64,000 nucleotides of DNA from NCBI RefSeq assembly GCF_051245535.1, contig NZ_CP195303.1:930001-994000 (forward strand), in the 5' to 3' direction. Below, piece by piece: positions 27,187 to 36,278 of this stretch; position 1 is the stretch's first letter, and each line of letters starts with the position of its first letter. Position numbers and translations under genes: made by a program. Under the pieces are notes generated by a model. The model was not told the origin of the DNA. It ran no database searches and saw only the letters and a program-made list of their open reading frames with translations. Origin of the DNA: Micavibrio aeruginosavorus_D (GTDB lineage: Bacteria > Pseudomonadota > Alphaproteobacteria > Micavibrionales > Micavibrionaceae).

Positions 27187-28617
27187 ATGTCCGACGCAGA
27201 GCTGAACATCAAAAGCGTGGCCGATTTACTGAAGGCCATTACCGATCGCAACATTGAATATGTCGATTTTATTTTCACCGATCTGCGCGGGAAACAACAA
27301 CACACGACTCAGCATGTCGATACGGTCGACAAAGACCTGCTGACCGACGGCGTGTTCTTCGACGGCTCCTCCATCGCTGGGTGGAAAGCCATCAACGAAT
27401 CCGACATGGTTTTGATGCCGGATGTGACCCGCGTCACCATCGACCCGTTCACCGCGCAACCGACGCTGAAAATCTTCTGCGACATTTATGACCCGGTGAC
27501 AAAGAAGCCGTATGTCCGCGACCCGCGCTCCATTGCCAAGGCCGCCGAAGCCTATTTGCAAACCACGGGCCTGGCCGATGTTGCCTATTTCGGACCAGAA
27601 GCCGAATTCTTCGTCTTCGACGATGTAAAATTCGCCGTACGCGGCAACAAAGTCGCCTATGAACTGGATGGCATTGAAGAACCGAGCAACACCGATCGCA
27701 CTTATGCCGATGGCAACATGGGCCACCGCCCGCGTGTGAAGGGCGGCTATTTCCCGGACGCTCCGGTGGATAGCGGCGTTGACCTGCGCGCGGAAATGCT
27801 CTCCGTCATGCGCACCATGGGCGTTCCGGTTGAAAAGCACCACCACGAAGTGGCCGCCAGCCAGCACGAACTGGGCATCAAATTCTCCACGCTGGTCGAT
27901 TGCGCCGACAACATGCAGATTTACAAGCATGTCGTTTTCAACGTCGCCCACGCCTATGGCAAAACCGCGACCTTTATGCCGAAACCGGTTTACGGCGATA
28001 ACGGATCGGGCATGCACGTGCACCAGTCTTTGTCCAAGGGCGGCAAGCCTTTGTTCGCGGGTGACGGCTATGCCGGCCTGTCGGAAATGTGCCTGTTCTA
28101 TATTGGCGGTATCATCAAACATGCGCGCGCGCTGAACGCCTTCACCAACCCGACGACCAACAGCTATAAACGCCTGGTCCCGGGGTATGAAGCGCCGGTC
28201 CTGCTGGCCTACTCCGCCCGCAACCGTTCGGCGTCCTGCCGTATTCCGCACTCCGTTTCGCCGAAGGGCAAACGTGTGGAAGTCCGCTTCCCGGACCCGC
28301 TGGCCAACCCGTATCTGGCCTACTCCGCCATGCTGATGGCTGGTCTGGACGGCATCAAAAACAAAATCCATCCGGGCGAAGCGATGGATAAAAACCTCTA
28401 CGACCTGCCGGAAGAAGAACTGCGCCGCGTCCCGACCGTATGCGGATCTTTGCGCGAAGCGCTCGAGTCCCTGAAACAGGACCACAGCTTCCTGCTGGAA
28501 GGCGACGTCTTCACCCGCGACCTGATCGCCGGTTACATCGAACTCAAAATGGAAGAAGTCATGGCCTTCGAAACCATGCCGCACCCGATTGAATTCCAGA
28601 TGTATTATTCGTCGTAA
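27187..28617 (+). CDS. glnA: Glutamine synthetase type I
   Basis: GlnA makes glutamine from glutamate, ammonia and ATP. The 476-aa protein has the family motifs DGSSIAGWKAINESDM, FGPEAEFFVFD, the ATP-site KPVYGDNGSGMHVHQS, and the adenylylation region NLYDLPEEE near residue 400, so it is the GSI-beta type controlled by GlnE. The start at 27187 follows AGAGGA. No glnB (PII) gene precedes it, though the two are adjacent in many alphaproteobacteria. Its last 39 bases plus 10 more are duplicated at 31220-31268 (see findings). Confidence 0.97.
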   Translation: MSDAELNIKSVADLLKAITDRNIEYVDFIFTDLRGKQQHTTQHVDTVDKDLLTDGVFFDGSSIAGWKAINESDMVLMPDVTRVTIDPFTAQPTLKIFCDIYDPVTKKPYVRDPRSIAKAAEAYLQTTGLADVAYFGPEAEFFVFDDVKFAVRGNKVAYELDGIEEPSNTDRTYADGNMGHRPRVKGGYFPDAPVDSGVDLRAEMLSVMRTMGVPVEKHHHEVAASQHELGIKFSTLVDCADNMQIYKHVVFNVAHAYGKTATFMPKPVYGDNGSGMHVHQSLSKGGKPLFAGDGYAGLSEMCLFYIGGIIKHARALNAFTNPTTNSYKRLVPGYEAPVLLAYSARNRSASCRIPHSVSPKGKRVEVRFPDPLANPYLAYSAMLMAGLDGIKNKIHPGEAMDKNLYDLPEEELRRVPTVCGSLREALESLKQDHSFLLEGDVFTRDLIAGYIELKMEEVMAFETMPHPIEFQMYYSS

Positions 28618-28626
28618 GATTTGCGA
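28578..28626 (+). repeat. Direct repeat, left copy: the 3' end of glnA
   Basis: These 49 bases, ending just past the glnA stop, recur at 31220-31268 with one mismatch; the first 41 are identical. The copy here is the functional end of glnA. The arrangement looks like the core of an integration site within a gene end. Confidence 0.85.
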
Positions 28627-28642
28627 TAGAGATAAAAAGAAA

Positions 28643-28676
28643 AGCCGGGGTGAGAGCCCCGGATTTTCTTTGTTTT
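28643..28676 (+). terminator. Rho-independent terminator of glnA
   Basis: The stem CCGGGG/CCCCGG (28645-28650 with 28657-28662) is followed by ATTTTCTTTGTTTT. It resembles the terminator beside the second repeat copy at 31281-31308. Confidence 0.75.
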
Positions 28677-28680
28677 ATTG

Positions 28681-29394
28681 ATGAACTTTCAACCATGTCC
28701 CGCTTTTTCTGGCGCTGCAAAAGGCCCTGTGGTACATTCGGTTGAGAGGTGCGCAATATTGTCACACGAAACAATCCGTCTCCTTGATGAAATTGTCTTA
28801 AAGACGCGGGATATCTTGTATCACACAGTCTACGATCCTGCGTCCGACACTCATGCAAATCCGCACGATCCGATGAGTTTACGGGCCGCTTTTGCGGGAT
28901 GTTGTGGCCTCGCACAATGCATTGCAGGCTATGCGTTCCAAGACCTCAACCTTCCTGTTAAAGCGATCGCCACACAATCTTTGGATGGGCATTGGCGTCA
29001 CGGCCACGCAGCGCTCGTGGTTGAAGTTGCGCCAGAACGCAGTCTATACCTGATTGACCCGACCTTTTGTCAGTTTTGCACAGACCCATTGTCTCAAAGC
29101 CCCGCAACCCACCTTATGCACAGCGACGAAGGGGCTGATTTGGTATCCTCGCTGCTGGACAAAGGCTATGCTAAGCTCACACCCGAGAAATCGGCCCTGT
29201 ATCTTGCGTCTTTCTGTAACGGCATACCGCCACTGGATGCCGATGCCGCGATGGCGTTCATGAAAAATCCACCCGCGCATCCATATCACTTTAAACGCGA
29301 TATTGATTGTGATGATTTCAGCCGGGAAAATCTTGGACGCTACAATCAATTAATTGACTGTAGCCGCATACGCCACCCGGCACGCCCCGCCTGA
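28681..29394 (+). CDS. Unknown protein with a possible Cys-His-Asp catalytic triad, in the glnA-end module
   Basis: From the ATG at 28681 the protein is 237 aa. The spacing of Cys74/75 (FAGCCGLAQC), His107/109 (HWRHGHAALVV) and Asp126 (LYLIDPTFCQF) fits the triad of transglutaminase-like or arylamine N-acetyltransferase-fold enzymes. No further family motif is seen, so the substrate is unknown. The ATG abuts the T tract of the glnA terminator. A TTG at 28759 (LSHETIRLL), with GAGAGG about 10 bases upstream, may be the true start and would give 211 aa. It converges with the next gene. There is no signal peptide. Confidence 0.65.
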   Translation: MNFQPCPAFSGAAKGPVVHSVERCAILSHETIRLLDEIVLKTRDILYHTVYDPASDTHANPHDPMSLRAAFAGCCGLAQCIAGYAFQDLNLPVKAIATQSLDGHWRHGHAALVVEVAPERSLYLIDPTFCQFCTDPLSQSPATHLMHSDEGADLVSSLLDKGYAKLTPEKSALYLASFCNGIPPLDADAAMAFMKNPPAHPYHFKRDIDCDDFSRENLGRYNQLIDCSRIRHPARPA

Positions 29395-29405
29395 TGGCAG
29401 CCCCG

Positions 29406-31145
29406 TCACTCGTGTACATTCCCGGCAAGAATTTTTGTAAGGAATGATTGAATATCATCATCAGTCTCGGTATCCCTGATATCTTCGATCTCGGAACGAA
29501 TTGCAGAGGTCCAGCAAGGGCGCAAGGCTGCATCTGCTAAAACACCAAGCACGGTCTCCCTCACACACGGATCGGGCAGACGCAAAACGGCCAGCGCGCA
29601 CTCTTCCCCGGCGGGATGAGAGAGAGCGTCGGGAAATCTCAGAAACTCATGAAAAACGCCCTCTATGACATAAAGAAACTGAATATCATAAACGGGTATC
29701 CCGGCAACGGACTGATTTCTATTTTGCTTTAAAAGCTCTTCTAAAACGGCAACAAATTTACCTTTGTCGTCGGCTAGGCGCAAACATGATTCAAGAAGGC
29801 TGGAGCCGCCTTTCTGAAACTGCTCAAAATGCCAGTCCCAGTAATTTTCATCCGATAACAAGCCCAGTCGACGCGATACATGCCCCAACATATCCGGAAA
29901 CACATGTCCGCGGCCACCGTAATGGGACACAACAATCTCCCGCATCCTATCACCATGGCGCGTCCGGAAATCCAACGCCTTTTGCCGAATGGCATCAACA
30001 TCCGCCTTCCGGCATTTCATTTCGGCGGAAATCTGTTGATCCGACCACGGGATATACCAAGTCAGAACTTCATAAATCCGCTCAGACATAAACACGGTCG
30101 TGATATTCAAATCGGAACGATCCAGATGATCGTAAACCTTGTCCAGAACGGGAATAAGCCTTTCTACGTTGTGGATGTGGCTGTGTTTTCCGTCCATCAG
30201 AAACAGATTTTTTAAAACATGCAGAACGGACTTCAATGTTTCATCATCAATCTGCGGGCGATCGACAGCCTGATAAAAATCCATGTTATTGAATAATAAC
30301 AATGATGAAGACAGATTTGAGAAACGGTGACTGGGCCCGAGCGGAAGCATCTTTGCCCACAACGACGCAAACACTTCGCGCTGTTCACGCTGGTCCTCAA
30401 TAATGAACTGGGTCAGAAGATAATCCCGCCCCCTTCCTTCGGCCATTTGATAAAGGCCTATAAATTTCTTTTCAAACTCATCCGCCGTAACTTCTTCATA
30501 TGTCAGACGATTGCGCAGACGGATATAGCAATAAGGCAGGAACGATTCATCCCGCGCAAAAATCGCGTAAATAAAATCGTCAGTCTCCCATGGGAAAATA
30601 GACATACCCATCAAGCCAAATTTGACAGCCTCTCGGTCAGGGGCATTGAGCGCCAGCCAGCGGCACATTTGGTAAAACGCAATTGGGCCATCCCCCTCCC
30701 ACGACATCAACTCCTCTGCAAAAACATGATAAAATTCCATGGCGGGGCTGGTTGTGATGACCGTATAAAGCGCCTCCAGGGTTTCATCCACTGGCTGAAC
30801 AAAACCGCCCAGAACAAGATCCTTATAGAGTTCCGCATCCGCAACGGCTTCAAATGGCATTTCAACTCCATCGTCCGCAAGCCCAGACTCGATCTTCGCC
30901 AGATAAAATTCGGTCAATGAAGGGATTGCGGCCTGACCCGTGGCATCTCCGGTTAATTCAGAAAACACAACTTCGTCCGGCAAGAATGGCGGCGGAAAAT
31001 CCTGCTTATCAATGTCCAGAGTTATATGTTTTTCGATCCCGTTTTCACTGAGATACGCAAAAAGCGACGGCCTGCTTGGGTCCCACGGGCACGGCGGCAC
31101 AAAATCATCCCGTAACCAATCGGCCTGTGATGGTGCAAACAACAT
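29406..31145 (-). CDS. Unknown 579-aa protein in the glnA-end module
   Basis: I do not recognise a family. The start at 31145 has GGGGGAG 7 bases upstream; the frame also runs to 31181. The protein is acidic, soluble and probably helical, with no signal peptide or membrane segment and no visible catalytic motif. Segments rich in Trp/Tyr/Phe (EVLTWYIPWSDQQISAEM, ENYWDWHFEQFQKGG) suggest a folded scaffold. It converges on the Cys-His-Asp gene, with 11 bases between the two stops. Both lie between the two copies of the glnA 3' end, so they were probably acquired together. Confidence 0.65.
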   Translation of the reverse strand: MLFAPSQADWLRDDFVPPCPWDPSRPSLFAYLSENGIEKHITLDIDKQDFPPPFLPDEVVFSELTGDATGQAAIPSLTEFYLAKIESGLADDGVEMPFEAVADAELYKDLVLGGFVQPVDETLEALYTVITTSPAMEFYHVFAEELMSWEGDGPIAFYQMCRWLALNAPDREAVKFGLMGMSIFPWETDDFIYAIFARDESFLPYCYIRLRNRLTYEEVTADEFEKKFIGLYQMAEGRGRDYLLTQFIIEDQREQREVFASLWAKMLPLGPSHRFSNLSSSLLLFNNMDFYQAVDRPQIDDETLKSVLHVLKNLFLMDGKHSHIHNVERLIPVLDKVYDHLDRSDLNITTVFMSERIYEVLTWYIPWSDQQISAEMKCRKADVDAIRQKALDFRTRHGDRMREIVVSHYGGRGHVFPDMLGHVSRRLGLLSDENYWDWHFEQFQKGGSSLLESCLRLADDKGKFVAVLEELLKQNRNQSVAGIPVYDIQFLYVIEGVFHEFLRFPDALSHPAGEECALAVLRLPDPCVRETVLGVLADAALRPCWTSAIRSEIEDIRDTETDDDIQSFLTKILAGNVHE

Positions 31146-31219
31146 ATTCCACTCCCCCTGCACAGAGAGAATACTGTGCAAATATAAATATGATGTAAAC
31201 GAAAGTGAGGCTCTTTAAG

Positions 31220-31268
31220 GCCGCACCCGATTGAATTCCAGATGTATTATTCGTCGTAAGGTTTGCGA
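31220..31268 (+). repeat. Direct repeat, right copy: displaced glnA 3' end
   Basis: This copies 28578-28626, including the glnA stop codon and 10 bases beyond, with one mismatch. No glnA coding sequence precedes it, so it is a remnant rather than part of a gene. A strong terminator follows immediately, as expected if this is the original downstream flank of glnA. Confidence 0.85.
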
Positions 31269-31280
31269 ACATCGAAAATA

Positions 31281-31308
31281 AAAAACCGGGGCAAATACCC
31301 CGGTTTTT
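31281..31308. terminator. Bidirectional terminator next to the displaced glnA end
   Basis: An 11-bp stem (31281-31291 with 31298-31308, AAAAACCGGGG/CCCCGGTTTTT) has T runs on both strands. It now serves the 122-aa gene on the minus strand (stop at 31330) and was probably the original glnA terminator on the plus strand. Confidence 0.8.
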
Positions 31309-31329
31309 TGTCTATTGAAAGGCTTCTAA

Positions 31330-31698
31330 TTATTTAGGTCCTATAAGATCAAAAACATTTTTCGTTTTCTTGGACAGAGTTTCAAACAACTGCACACCCG
31401 GCGTAACTTTTGCGCCCGGCTTCCCACTCCAATCACTGCGGCCCTCATCAATGGCTTTTTTATTAAAGCTCCCAACGAGCGAGTCCAAAATCTTTTTTAC
31501 GTCGTTGGCTGGCTGATCATGCACAACCAGATCCAAGGCATGATCTAGCTCTTGCATATGCACAGAAAACATTAAATTGTGAAAGCGGACATTGAGGCCA
31601 CCGCATTCATCAATGGCGTCTTTTAGCCACCCAAGATATTCGCCCTTAATATCCAAAAGACCTTTAATAACATCGCTTTTGTTGTTGATATCGCTCAT
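31330..31698 (-). CDS. Unknown 122-aa protein
   Basis: The start at 31698 (MSDINNKSDVIKG) has a near-perfect GAGGAGGTG ribosome-binding site. The protein is small, soluble and helical-looking, with a central HMQELDHALDLVVHDQPANDVKKIL and a C-terminal KPGAKVTPGVQLFETLSKKTKN. No family is recognised and no cofactor motif is visible. It stands alone just outside the repeat-bounded module, with a terminator behind it. Confidence 0.65.
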   Translation of the reverse strand: MSDINNKSDVIKGLLDIKGEYLGWLKDAIDECGGLNVRFHNLMFSVHMQELDHALDLVVHDQPANDVKKILDSLVGSFNKKAIDEGRSDWSGKPGAKVTPGVQLFETLSKKTKNVFDLIGPK

Positions 31699-31810
31699 TT
31701 TGCCACCTCCTCGTAAGAATATGGCAAATCCAATAGCATTAGCCATTGGTTATGTCAAATTAAATATGGCGTATTGTGAAGACCCGGATCAACAACGATA
31801 GGGCAATCCC

Positions 31811-32944
31811 TTAAGGCCGCATCGACTGAATCACCCGCCCAAACGCTTCCGTATTTCCCGCCCACGTGTAAAAATCCACGTTCCGGGATGGGGTTAGCAT
31901 GGTGATGATGTAGTAGTAGCGGTCTTCGATCAACACGGCGATCCAGTATTCGTGGTCTTGGATCGATTTTTCCTTGTTGGTCATTTCATAGACTTCGACG
32001 CGGTTATAGGACACCTGCGGCTGGAATGTGTAGTCAGTCGGCTGTTCGATCATCGCGCCGATGACCATGCCGCGTTCTTCCAGTTCCTTCTGCAACGCCT
32101 TGACCTCTTCGGCCAGCGTCGTGTCCAGTTCGGTGGAGATGATGTTGATATCAATTTCACCGTTCAGCGTTTTTTCATCGCGCGTGTTGATAACACTGGC
32201 TTCCATCACGTCGATGGATTGAATGTTGGGGGCGCGCAGCCGCCACGATGTTGGGTAATCAAAACGCAGCAGATCAAGGAAGGCAAAGGTCTGTGTGCTG
32301 CTCAGGCGGGAATCTTCGGGTGCGATGAAATGGAATGAATCAATAATCGCATCCTGCATCCCCTCCTGCCCCTTCCACAGAGCTTCGGGCACATACACCA
32401 TGCTCAAAATCATGCGGGGGCCGTTGATTTCGGCAGTGGCTCGGACAACGAACGGCGTGTCCTTTTCCATCTGGATATAAAGAGCTTCAACCCGGCGGTC
32501 GGATAATTCCTTCATCCCCTGCAACGTGTAACCACGCGACAGAATGTAATGCAGGAACCAGTTGCGGGCCGTGATTTCGTGGTCCAGCTCCAGCGCCATA
32601 ATCACAAAACGGCTGCGCACATCGCCCGTCACCGGGCCGTAATACCGGGCCACTTCACCCAGCAGGCGCTTGCTCAGATCCTGCGAGCGCAAATTATCGT
32701 CGGCGGATTTCTTCCAATCCTTGGGCAGGCGGATTTTGTAGGAGAGGAATTTATCCCCCAGCGGGGTGTCTTCATACGCCGTCGTGGCCGCCTCGAACGC
32801 CGCCGGGTCCATCGGGTAGTTCGGCAATTCGCTGATTTTCTTGATATCAAAGGCCTGCGCCCATGCCTTTGGCACGGCCAGCCCGATCACCCCAACCATC
32901 ATCAACAAGCAAAGAAGAGAAGATACGCGGACCGGGTTTATCAT
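31811..32944 (-). CDS. Unknown exported 377-aa protein
   Basis: The signal peptide MINPVRVSSLLCLLMMVGVI ends at AWA-QA near residue 30. There is no lipobox, so it is probably periplasmic. The mature part has no motif I can name; it contains FLDLLRFDYPTSWRLRAP and an acidic helix, TLAEEVKALQKELEERG. The ATG overlaps the stop of the upstream thioesterase by 4 bases (ATGA), so the two are co-translated. Functional linkage to the thioesterase is unknown. Confidence 0.7.
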   Translation of the reverse strand: MINPVRVSSLLCLLMMVGVIGLAVPKAWAQAFDIKKISELPNYPMDPAAFEAATTAYEDTPLGDKFLSYKIRLPKDWKKSADDNLRSQDLSKRLLGEVARYYGPVTGDVRSRFVIMALELDHEITARNWFLHYILSRGYTLQGMKELSDRRVEALYIQMEKDTPFVVRATAEINGPRMILSMVYVPEALWKGQEGMQDAIIDSFHFIAPEDSRLSSTQTFAFLDLLRFDYPTSWRLRAPNIQSIDVMEASVINTRDEKTLNGEIDINIISTELDTTLAEEVKALQKELEERGMVIGAMIEQPTDYTFQPQVSYNRVEVYEMTNKEKSIQDHEYWIAVLIEDRYYYIITMLTPSRNVDFYTWAGNTEAFGRVIQSMRP

Positions 32945-33360
32945 GACTTTCTGATCTCCACAGGCTGGCGGTCGTCACCGATGGCGACGAAGGTGTATAG
33001 CCCCTCCGTCACCTTGACGTAATTGCGTGTATCACGGCGGCGGCACCAGCTGTCAATTTTCACGGTGACCGACGTGCGGCCCACACGGGCGATCTCGGTG
33101 TAAAAGCTGATTTCATCGCCGATAAAAACAGGCTTATGGAATTTCATCGCCTCAATCCCAACGGTCACGACGCGGCCGCCGACATAGTCATAAGCCCGGG
33201 CCGCCCCGGCCAAGTCCATATGAGACAGGATCCAGCCCCCGAAAATATCGCCATTGGCGTTGGAATCAGCGGGCATGGGAAATGTCCGCAAACTGGGAAC
33301 CTTCCCCGCGATTTCCGCGGGCATAGCGAGAGATTCCTGTGCTGAACCGTGCTTATTCAT
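32941..33360 (-). CDS. Acyl-CoA thioesterase, YciA-like hotdog fold
   Basis: It hydrolyses acyl-CoA thioesters in the cytoplasm. The 139-aa protein has the family signature ADSNANGDIFGGWILSHMD, with the catalytic Asp of the hotdog fold, and later YVKVTEGLYTFVAIGDD. Starts at 33360 (MNKHGS) and 33324 (MPAEIAG) are both possible; I chose the longer one, which is close to the YciA length. Its 5' end faces parE, leaving only 87 bases between the two starts for two divergent promoters. Confidence 0.85.
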   Translation of the reverse strand: MNKHGSAQESLAMPAEIAGKVPSLRTFPMPADSNANGDIFGGWILSHMDLAGAARAYDYVGGRVVTVGIEAMKFHKPVFIGDEISFYTEIARVGRTSVTVKIDSWCRRRDTRNYVKVTEGLYTFVAIGDDRQPVEIRKS

Positions 33361-33447
33361 GGGTTTTCGCTTGCAACAAGGGTTTGAGCGGTTAAGTATC
33401 CTATTCCACCGTACCGAAACAAAATACAGACCGAATGCGTTCATTTT

Positions 33448-35487
33448 ATGGCTGATCTCTTTGCTAACCAAATGAAAAAACCGTCAAATTCCGCAAAAGA
33501 CACATCTTATGGCGCCTCGGATATCGAGGTGCTGGAAGGTCTTGAGCCTGTCCGCCGCCGCCCCGGTATGTATATCGGCGGCACGGATGAGCGTGCATTG
33601 CACCATCTGGTGGTCGAGATTCTGGACAACTCGATGGACGAGGCCGTGGCCGGCCATGCCGACAAGATCACCCTGACCCTGCGCACCGACGGATCGGTGG
33701 AAATCAGCGATAATGGCCGGGGTATCCCGGTCGATGAACACCCGAAATACCCCGGAAAGTCTGCGCTGGAGGTCATCATGACCACCCTGCACTCGGGCGG
33801 GAAATTCAGCGGCAAGAACTATGAAACCTCCGGCGGCCTGCACGGCGTGGGGTCATCGGTCGTCAACGCCCTATCCGAATGGATGGTGATTGACGTCGCC
33901 CGCGACAAGACCCTGTACCGGCAGACCTTTGCCCGTGGCCTGCCAACCGCGAAATTGAAAAAAATCGGCCCGGCCAGCCACCGCGGCACGACGGTCTCCT
34001 TCCTGCCCGACCATGAAATTTTTGGCAAAAGCGCCAAACTGCACCCCTCCATGCTGTACCAGATCGCCCGGTCCAAGGCGTATCTGTATCGCGGCGTGGA
34101 AATTCTCTGGGAATGCGACCCGGCCTGCCTGCCCGAAGGGTCAAAAACCCCGGCGAAGGCCACGTTCCACTTCCCCAACGGTTTGCTGGACTTCCTGACC
34201 GCGTCCCTGCATGGCCGCCCGACGATCACGCCGATGGCGTTTGCGGGTCAGGCGAAACTGCCCGACGATGCGGGCCGTGTGGAATTTGCGGTGGCGTGGC
34301 CCGATGATGGCGAAGGGTTCAGCCATACATATTGTAACACCGTCCCGACCCCGCTGGGCGGCACGCATGAAAGCGGTCTGCGCACCGCGTTGGCCCGTGG
34401 TTTGCGCTCCTACGGCGATATGGTTGGCAACAAAAAGGCCGGCATTATCACCGCCGATGATGTGATGGGTGGGGCCGCGATCCTGCTCTCCGTCTTTATC
34501 CGCGACCCACAATTCCAAGGTCAGACCAAAGAGAAACTGGTCACCGCCGAAGCGACCCGCTGGGTCGATTCCGCGATCAAGGACCATTTCGATCATTGGC
34601 TGTCCGGCGACCCGGCCTCGGCCAAATTGTTGCTGGATACGCTGATCGAGCGCGCAGAAGAACGCCAGCGCCGCAAAGACGACAAGGACATGGCCCGCAA
34701 ATCCGCCACGCGGAAATTGCGCCTGCCCGGTAAATTGTCGGATTGCAGCCGCACCAACGCGATCGATACCGAATTATTTCTGGTCGAGGGTGACTCCGCC
34801 GGTGGCTCCGCAAAACAAGCCCGCCGCCGTGATACGCAGGCTGTTTTGCCGTTGCGCGGTAAAATCCTGAACGTCGTCAGCGCAACCAAAGATAAAATGC
34901 GCGCGAACCAGGAAATTCAGGATCTGATCCTGGCCATGGGCACGGGCACGGGCAAGGACTGCAAAATCGACAATCTGCGCTATGAACGCATCATCATCAT
35001 GACCGATGCTGATGTCGACGGCGCACACATTGCCTCATTGCTGGTAACGTTCTTCTACACGCAAATGCGCCCGCTGATTGAAAAGGGTCATTTGTATCTG
35101 GCCCAGCCGCCGCTGTACCGCCTCAGCGCCGGAACGATGAGCGCCTATGCCCGCGATGACGCGCACAAGGAAGAATTGATGGCGACCCAGTTCAAAAACC
35201 GCAAAGTGGATATCAGCCGCTTTAAAGGTCTGGGTGAAATGCCCGCCGCGCAGTTGAAGGAAACCACGATGGACCCGGACAAGCGCACGCTGATCCGCGT
35301 CACCATCCCCGATTCCCGTGCGACGCTGGGCCTGACCGCCGAAACGATGGATGATGATGCCGGCCCGACCATCGCCGCATCCGCCGACATCGATGATCTG
35401 GTTGAACGGCTGATGGGCCGGAATGCCGAGGCCCGGTTTAACTTTATTCAGGACAACGCCGAATTTGTGCGGGATCTGGATATTTAG
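33448..35487 (+). CDS. parE: DNA topoisomerase IV subunit B
   Basis: ParE supplies the ATPase of topoisomerase IV, which separates daughter chromosomes. The 679-aa protein has the GHKL ATPase motifs (VVEILDNSMDEAVAGHAD, ISDNGRGIPVDEHP, GGLHGVGSSVVNALS), the TOPRIM motifs LFLVEGDSAGGSAK and MTDADVDGAHI, and the C-terminal RFKGLGEMPAAQLKETTMDP. It is ParE rather than GyrB by its length and the short ARRRDTQAVLPLRGKILNV linker without an insert. No parC is in the window. Confidence 0.93.
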   Translation: MADLFANQMKKPSNSAKDTSYGASDIEVLEGLEPVRRRPGMYIGGTDERALHHLVVEILDNSMDEAVAGHADKITLTLRTDGSVEISDNGRGIPVDEHPKYPGKSALEVIMTTLHSGGKFSGKNYETSGGLHGVGSSVVNALSEWMVIDVARDKTLYRQTFARGLPTAKLKKIGPASHRGTTVSFLPDHEIFGKSAKLHPSMLYQIARSKAYLYRGVEILWECDPACLPEGSKTPAKATFHFPNGLLDFLTASLHGRPTITPMAFAGQAKLPDDAGRVEFAVAWPDDGEGFSHTYCNTVPTPLGGTHESGLRTALARGLRSYGDMVGNKKAGIITADDVMGGAAILLSVFIRDPQFQGQTKEKLVTAEATRWVDSAIKDHFDHWLSGDPASAKLLLDTLIERAEERQRRKDDKDMARKSATRKLRLPGKLSDCSRTNAIDTELFLVEGDSAGGSAKQARRRDTQAVLPLRGKILNVVSATKDKMRANQEIQDLILAMGTGTGKDCKIDNLRYERIIIMTDADVDGAHIASLLVTFFYTQMRPLIEKGHLYLAQPPLYRLSAGTMSAYARDDAHKEELMATQFKNRKVDISRFKGLGEMPAAQLKETTMDPDKRTLIRVTIPDSRATLGLTAETMDDDAGPTIAASADIDDLVERLMGRNAEARFNFIQDNAEFVRDLDI

Positions 35488-35581
35488 GACAAAATTCATA
35501 TAAATATCAATGAATTAGCTAAAAACGCATGGGTTTTGGCCAGAACGCACGCGCCCCAATAATTGGTTATGTAAAATTTTA

Positions 35582-35610
35582 TTGACAAAAACCCATATAT
35601 CCCGTAATTT
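35582..35610 (+). promoter_or_regulatory. Sigma-70 type promoter of the lipoprotein gene
   Basis: TTGACA (35582-35587), a 17-base spacer and TAATTT (35605-35610) match the consensus well, 57 bases upstream of the ATG at 35667. Confidence 0.7.
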
Positions 35611-35666
35611 CACTGTTATTCGGCGCATAAACCAATGAAGCGCGATCAAAAAAAGAGGGTGTTAAA

Positions 35667-36257
35667 ATGAGCAAACTGTCCAAAATTTTCTCCGTTGGCC
35701 TCCTGTCCACCGCCGCTGCCGTTATGTCTGGCTGCGCAACAAACCCGTATGGCGGCCTGCCGCAATATGGCAGCACACAGGCCCCGGAACGTATGCAAAA
35801 TACACAAGTTGCACCGAACGGTGTTCGTGTTGATCCCTATGGCGCACCGGTTCGCGTTCATTACAACGCCTGCAGCGCACTGAATCAGGCGATCCGCAAC
35901 ACGCAACCATCCAATGGTACAAACCGCGCTATCACATCCAGCGTCGGCATGGCTGCTGGTGCGATCCGCAGCGGTCGTAGCAACCGTATTGGCGACATCG
36001 CCATGGGCGGTCTTGTCGGTATCGTAGGCTCCATGGTCGGCGACCGCGCCAATCAGGCCATCAACCAGCCGCGCGTCAACCAACTGGAAGCCGATTGCAA
36101 CCAGCAACGCGCCTTCGAAGACTGGAACCGCGTGAACCGCCAGCACCAACAAATTCAGATGCAGCAAATGCGCCGCAATGGTGGTGGTTATAACAACCAC
36201 TATCAAAACGCACAGCCATATCCGGCCCCGCAACCGACCTATCGCTACGGCCAATAA
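35667..36257 (+). CDS. Outer-membrane lipoprotein with a glycine-rich segment
   Basis: The N-terminus MSKLSKIFSVGLLSTAAAVM leads to the lipobox MSGC with the lipidated Cys at residue 23. Around residues 95-130 a Gly-rich hydrophobic stretch (SSVGMAAGAIRSG ... IAMGGLVGIVGSMVG) resembles glycine-zipper segments of small outer-membrane lipoproteins. The C-terminus is rich in Gln, Asn and Tyr. It has its own promoter and terminator, so it is monocistronic and likely well expressed. Its exact role is unknown. Confidence 0.8.
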   Translation: MSKLSKIFSVGLLSTAAAVMSGCATNPYGGLPQYGSTQAPERMQNTQVAPNGVRVDPYGAPVRVHYNACSALNQAIRNTQPSNGTNRAITSSVGMAAGAIRSGRSNRIGDIAMGGLVGIVGSMVGDRANQAINQPRVNQLEADCNQQRAFEDWNRVNRQHQQIQMQQMRRNGGGYNNHYQNAQPYPAPQPTYRYGQ

Positions 36258-36278
36258 GCCTGACCGAATAATCCAGTT

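Noticed and set aside
27226..28584. A 452-aa minus-strand frame opposite glnA
   Set aside because: glnA on the plus strand is certain; this is an antisense shadow.
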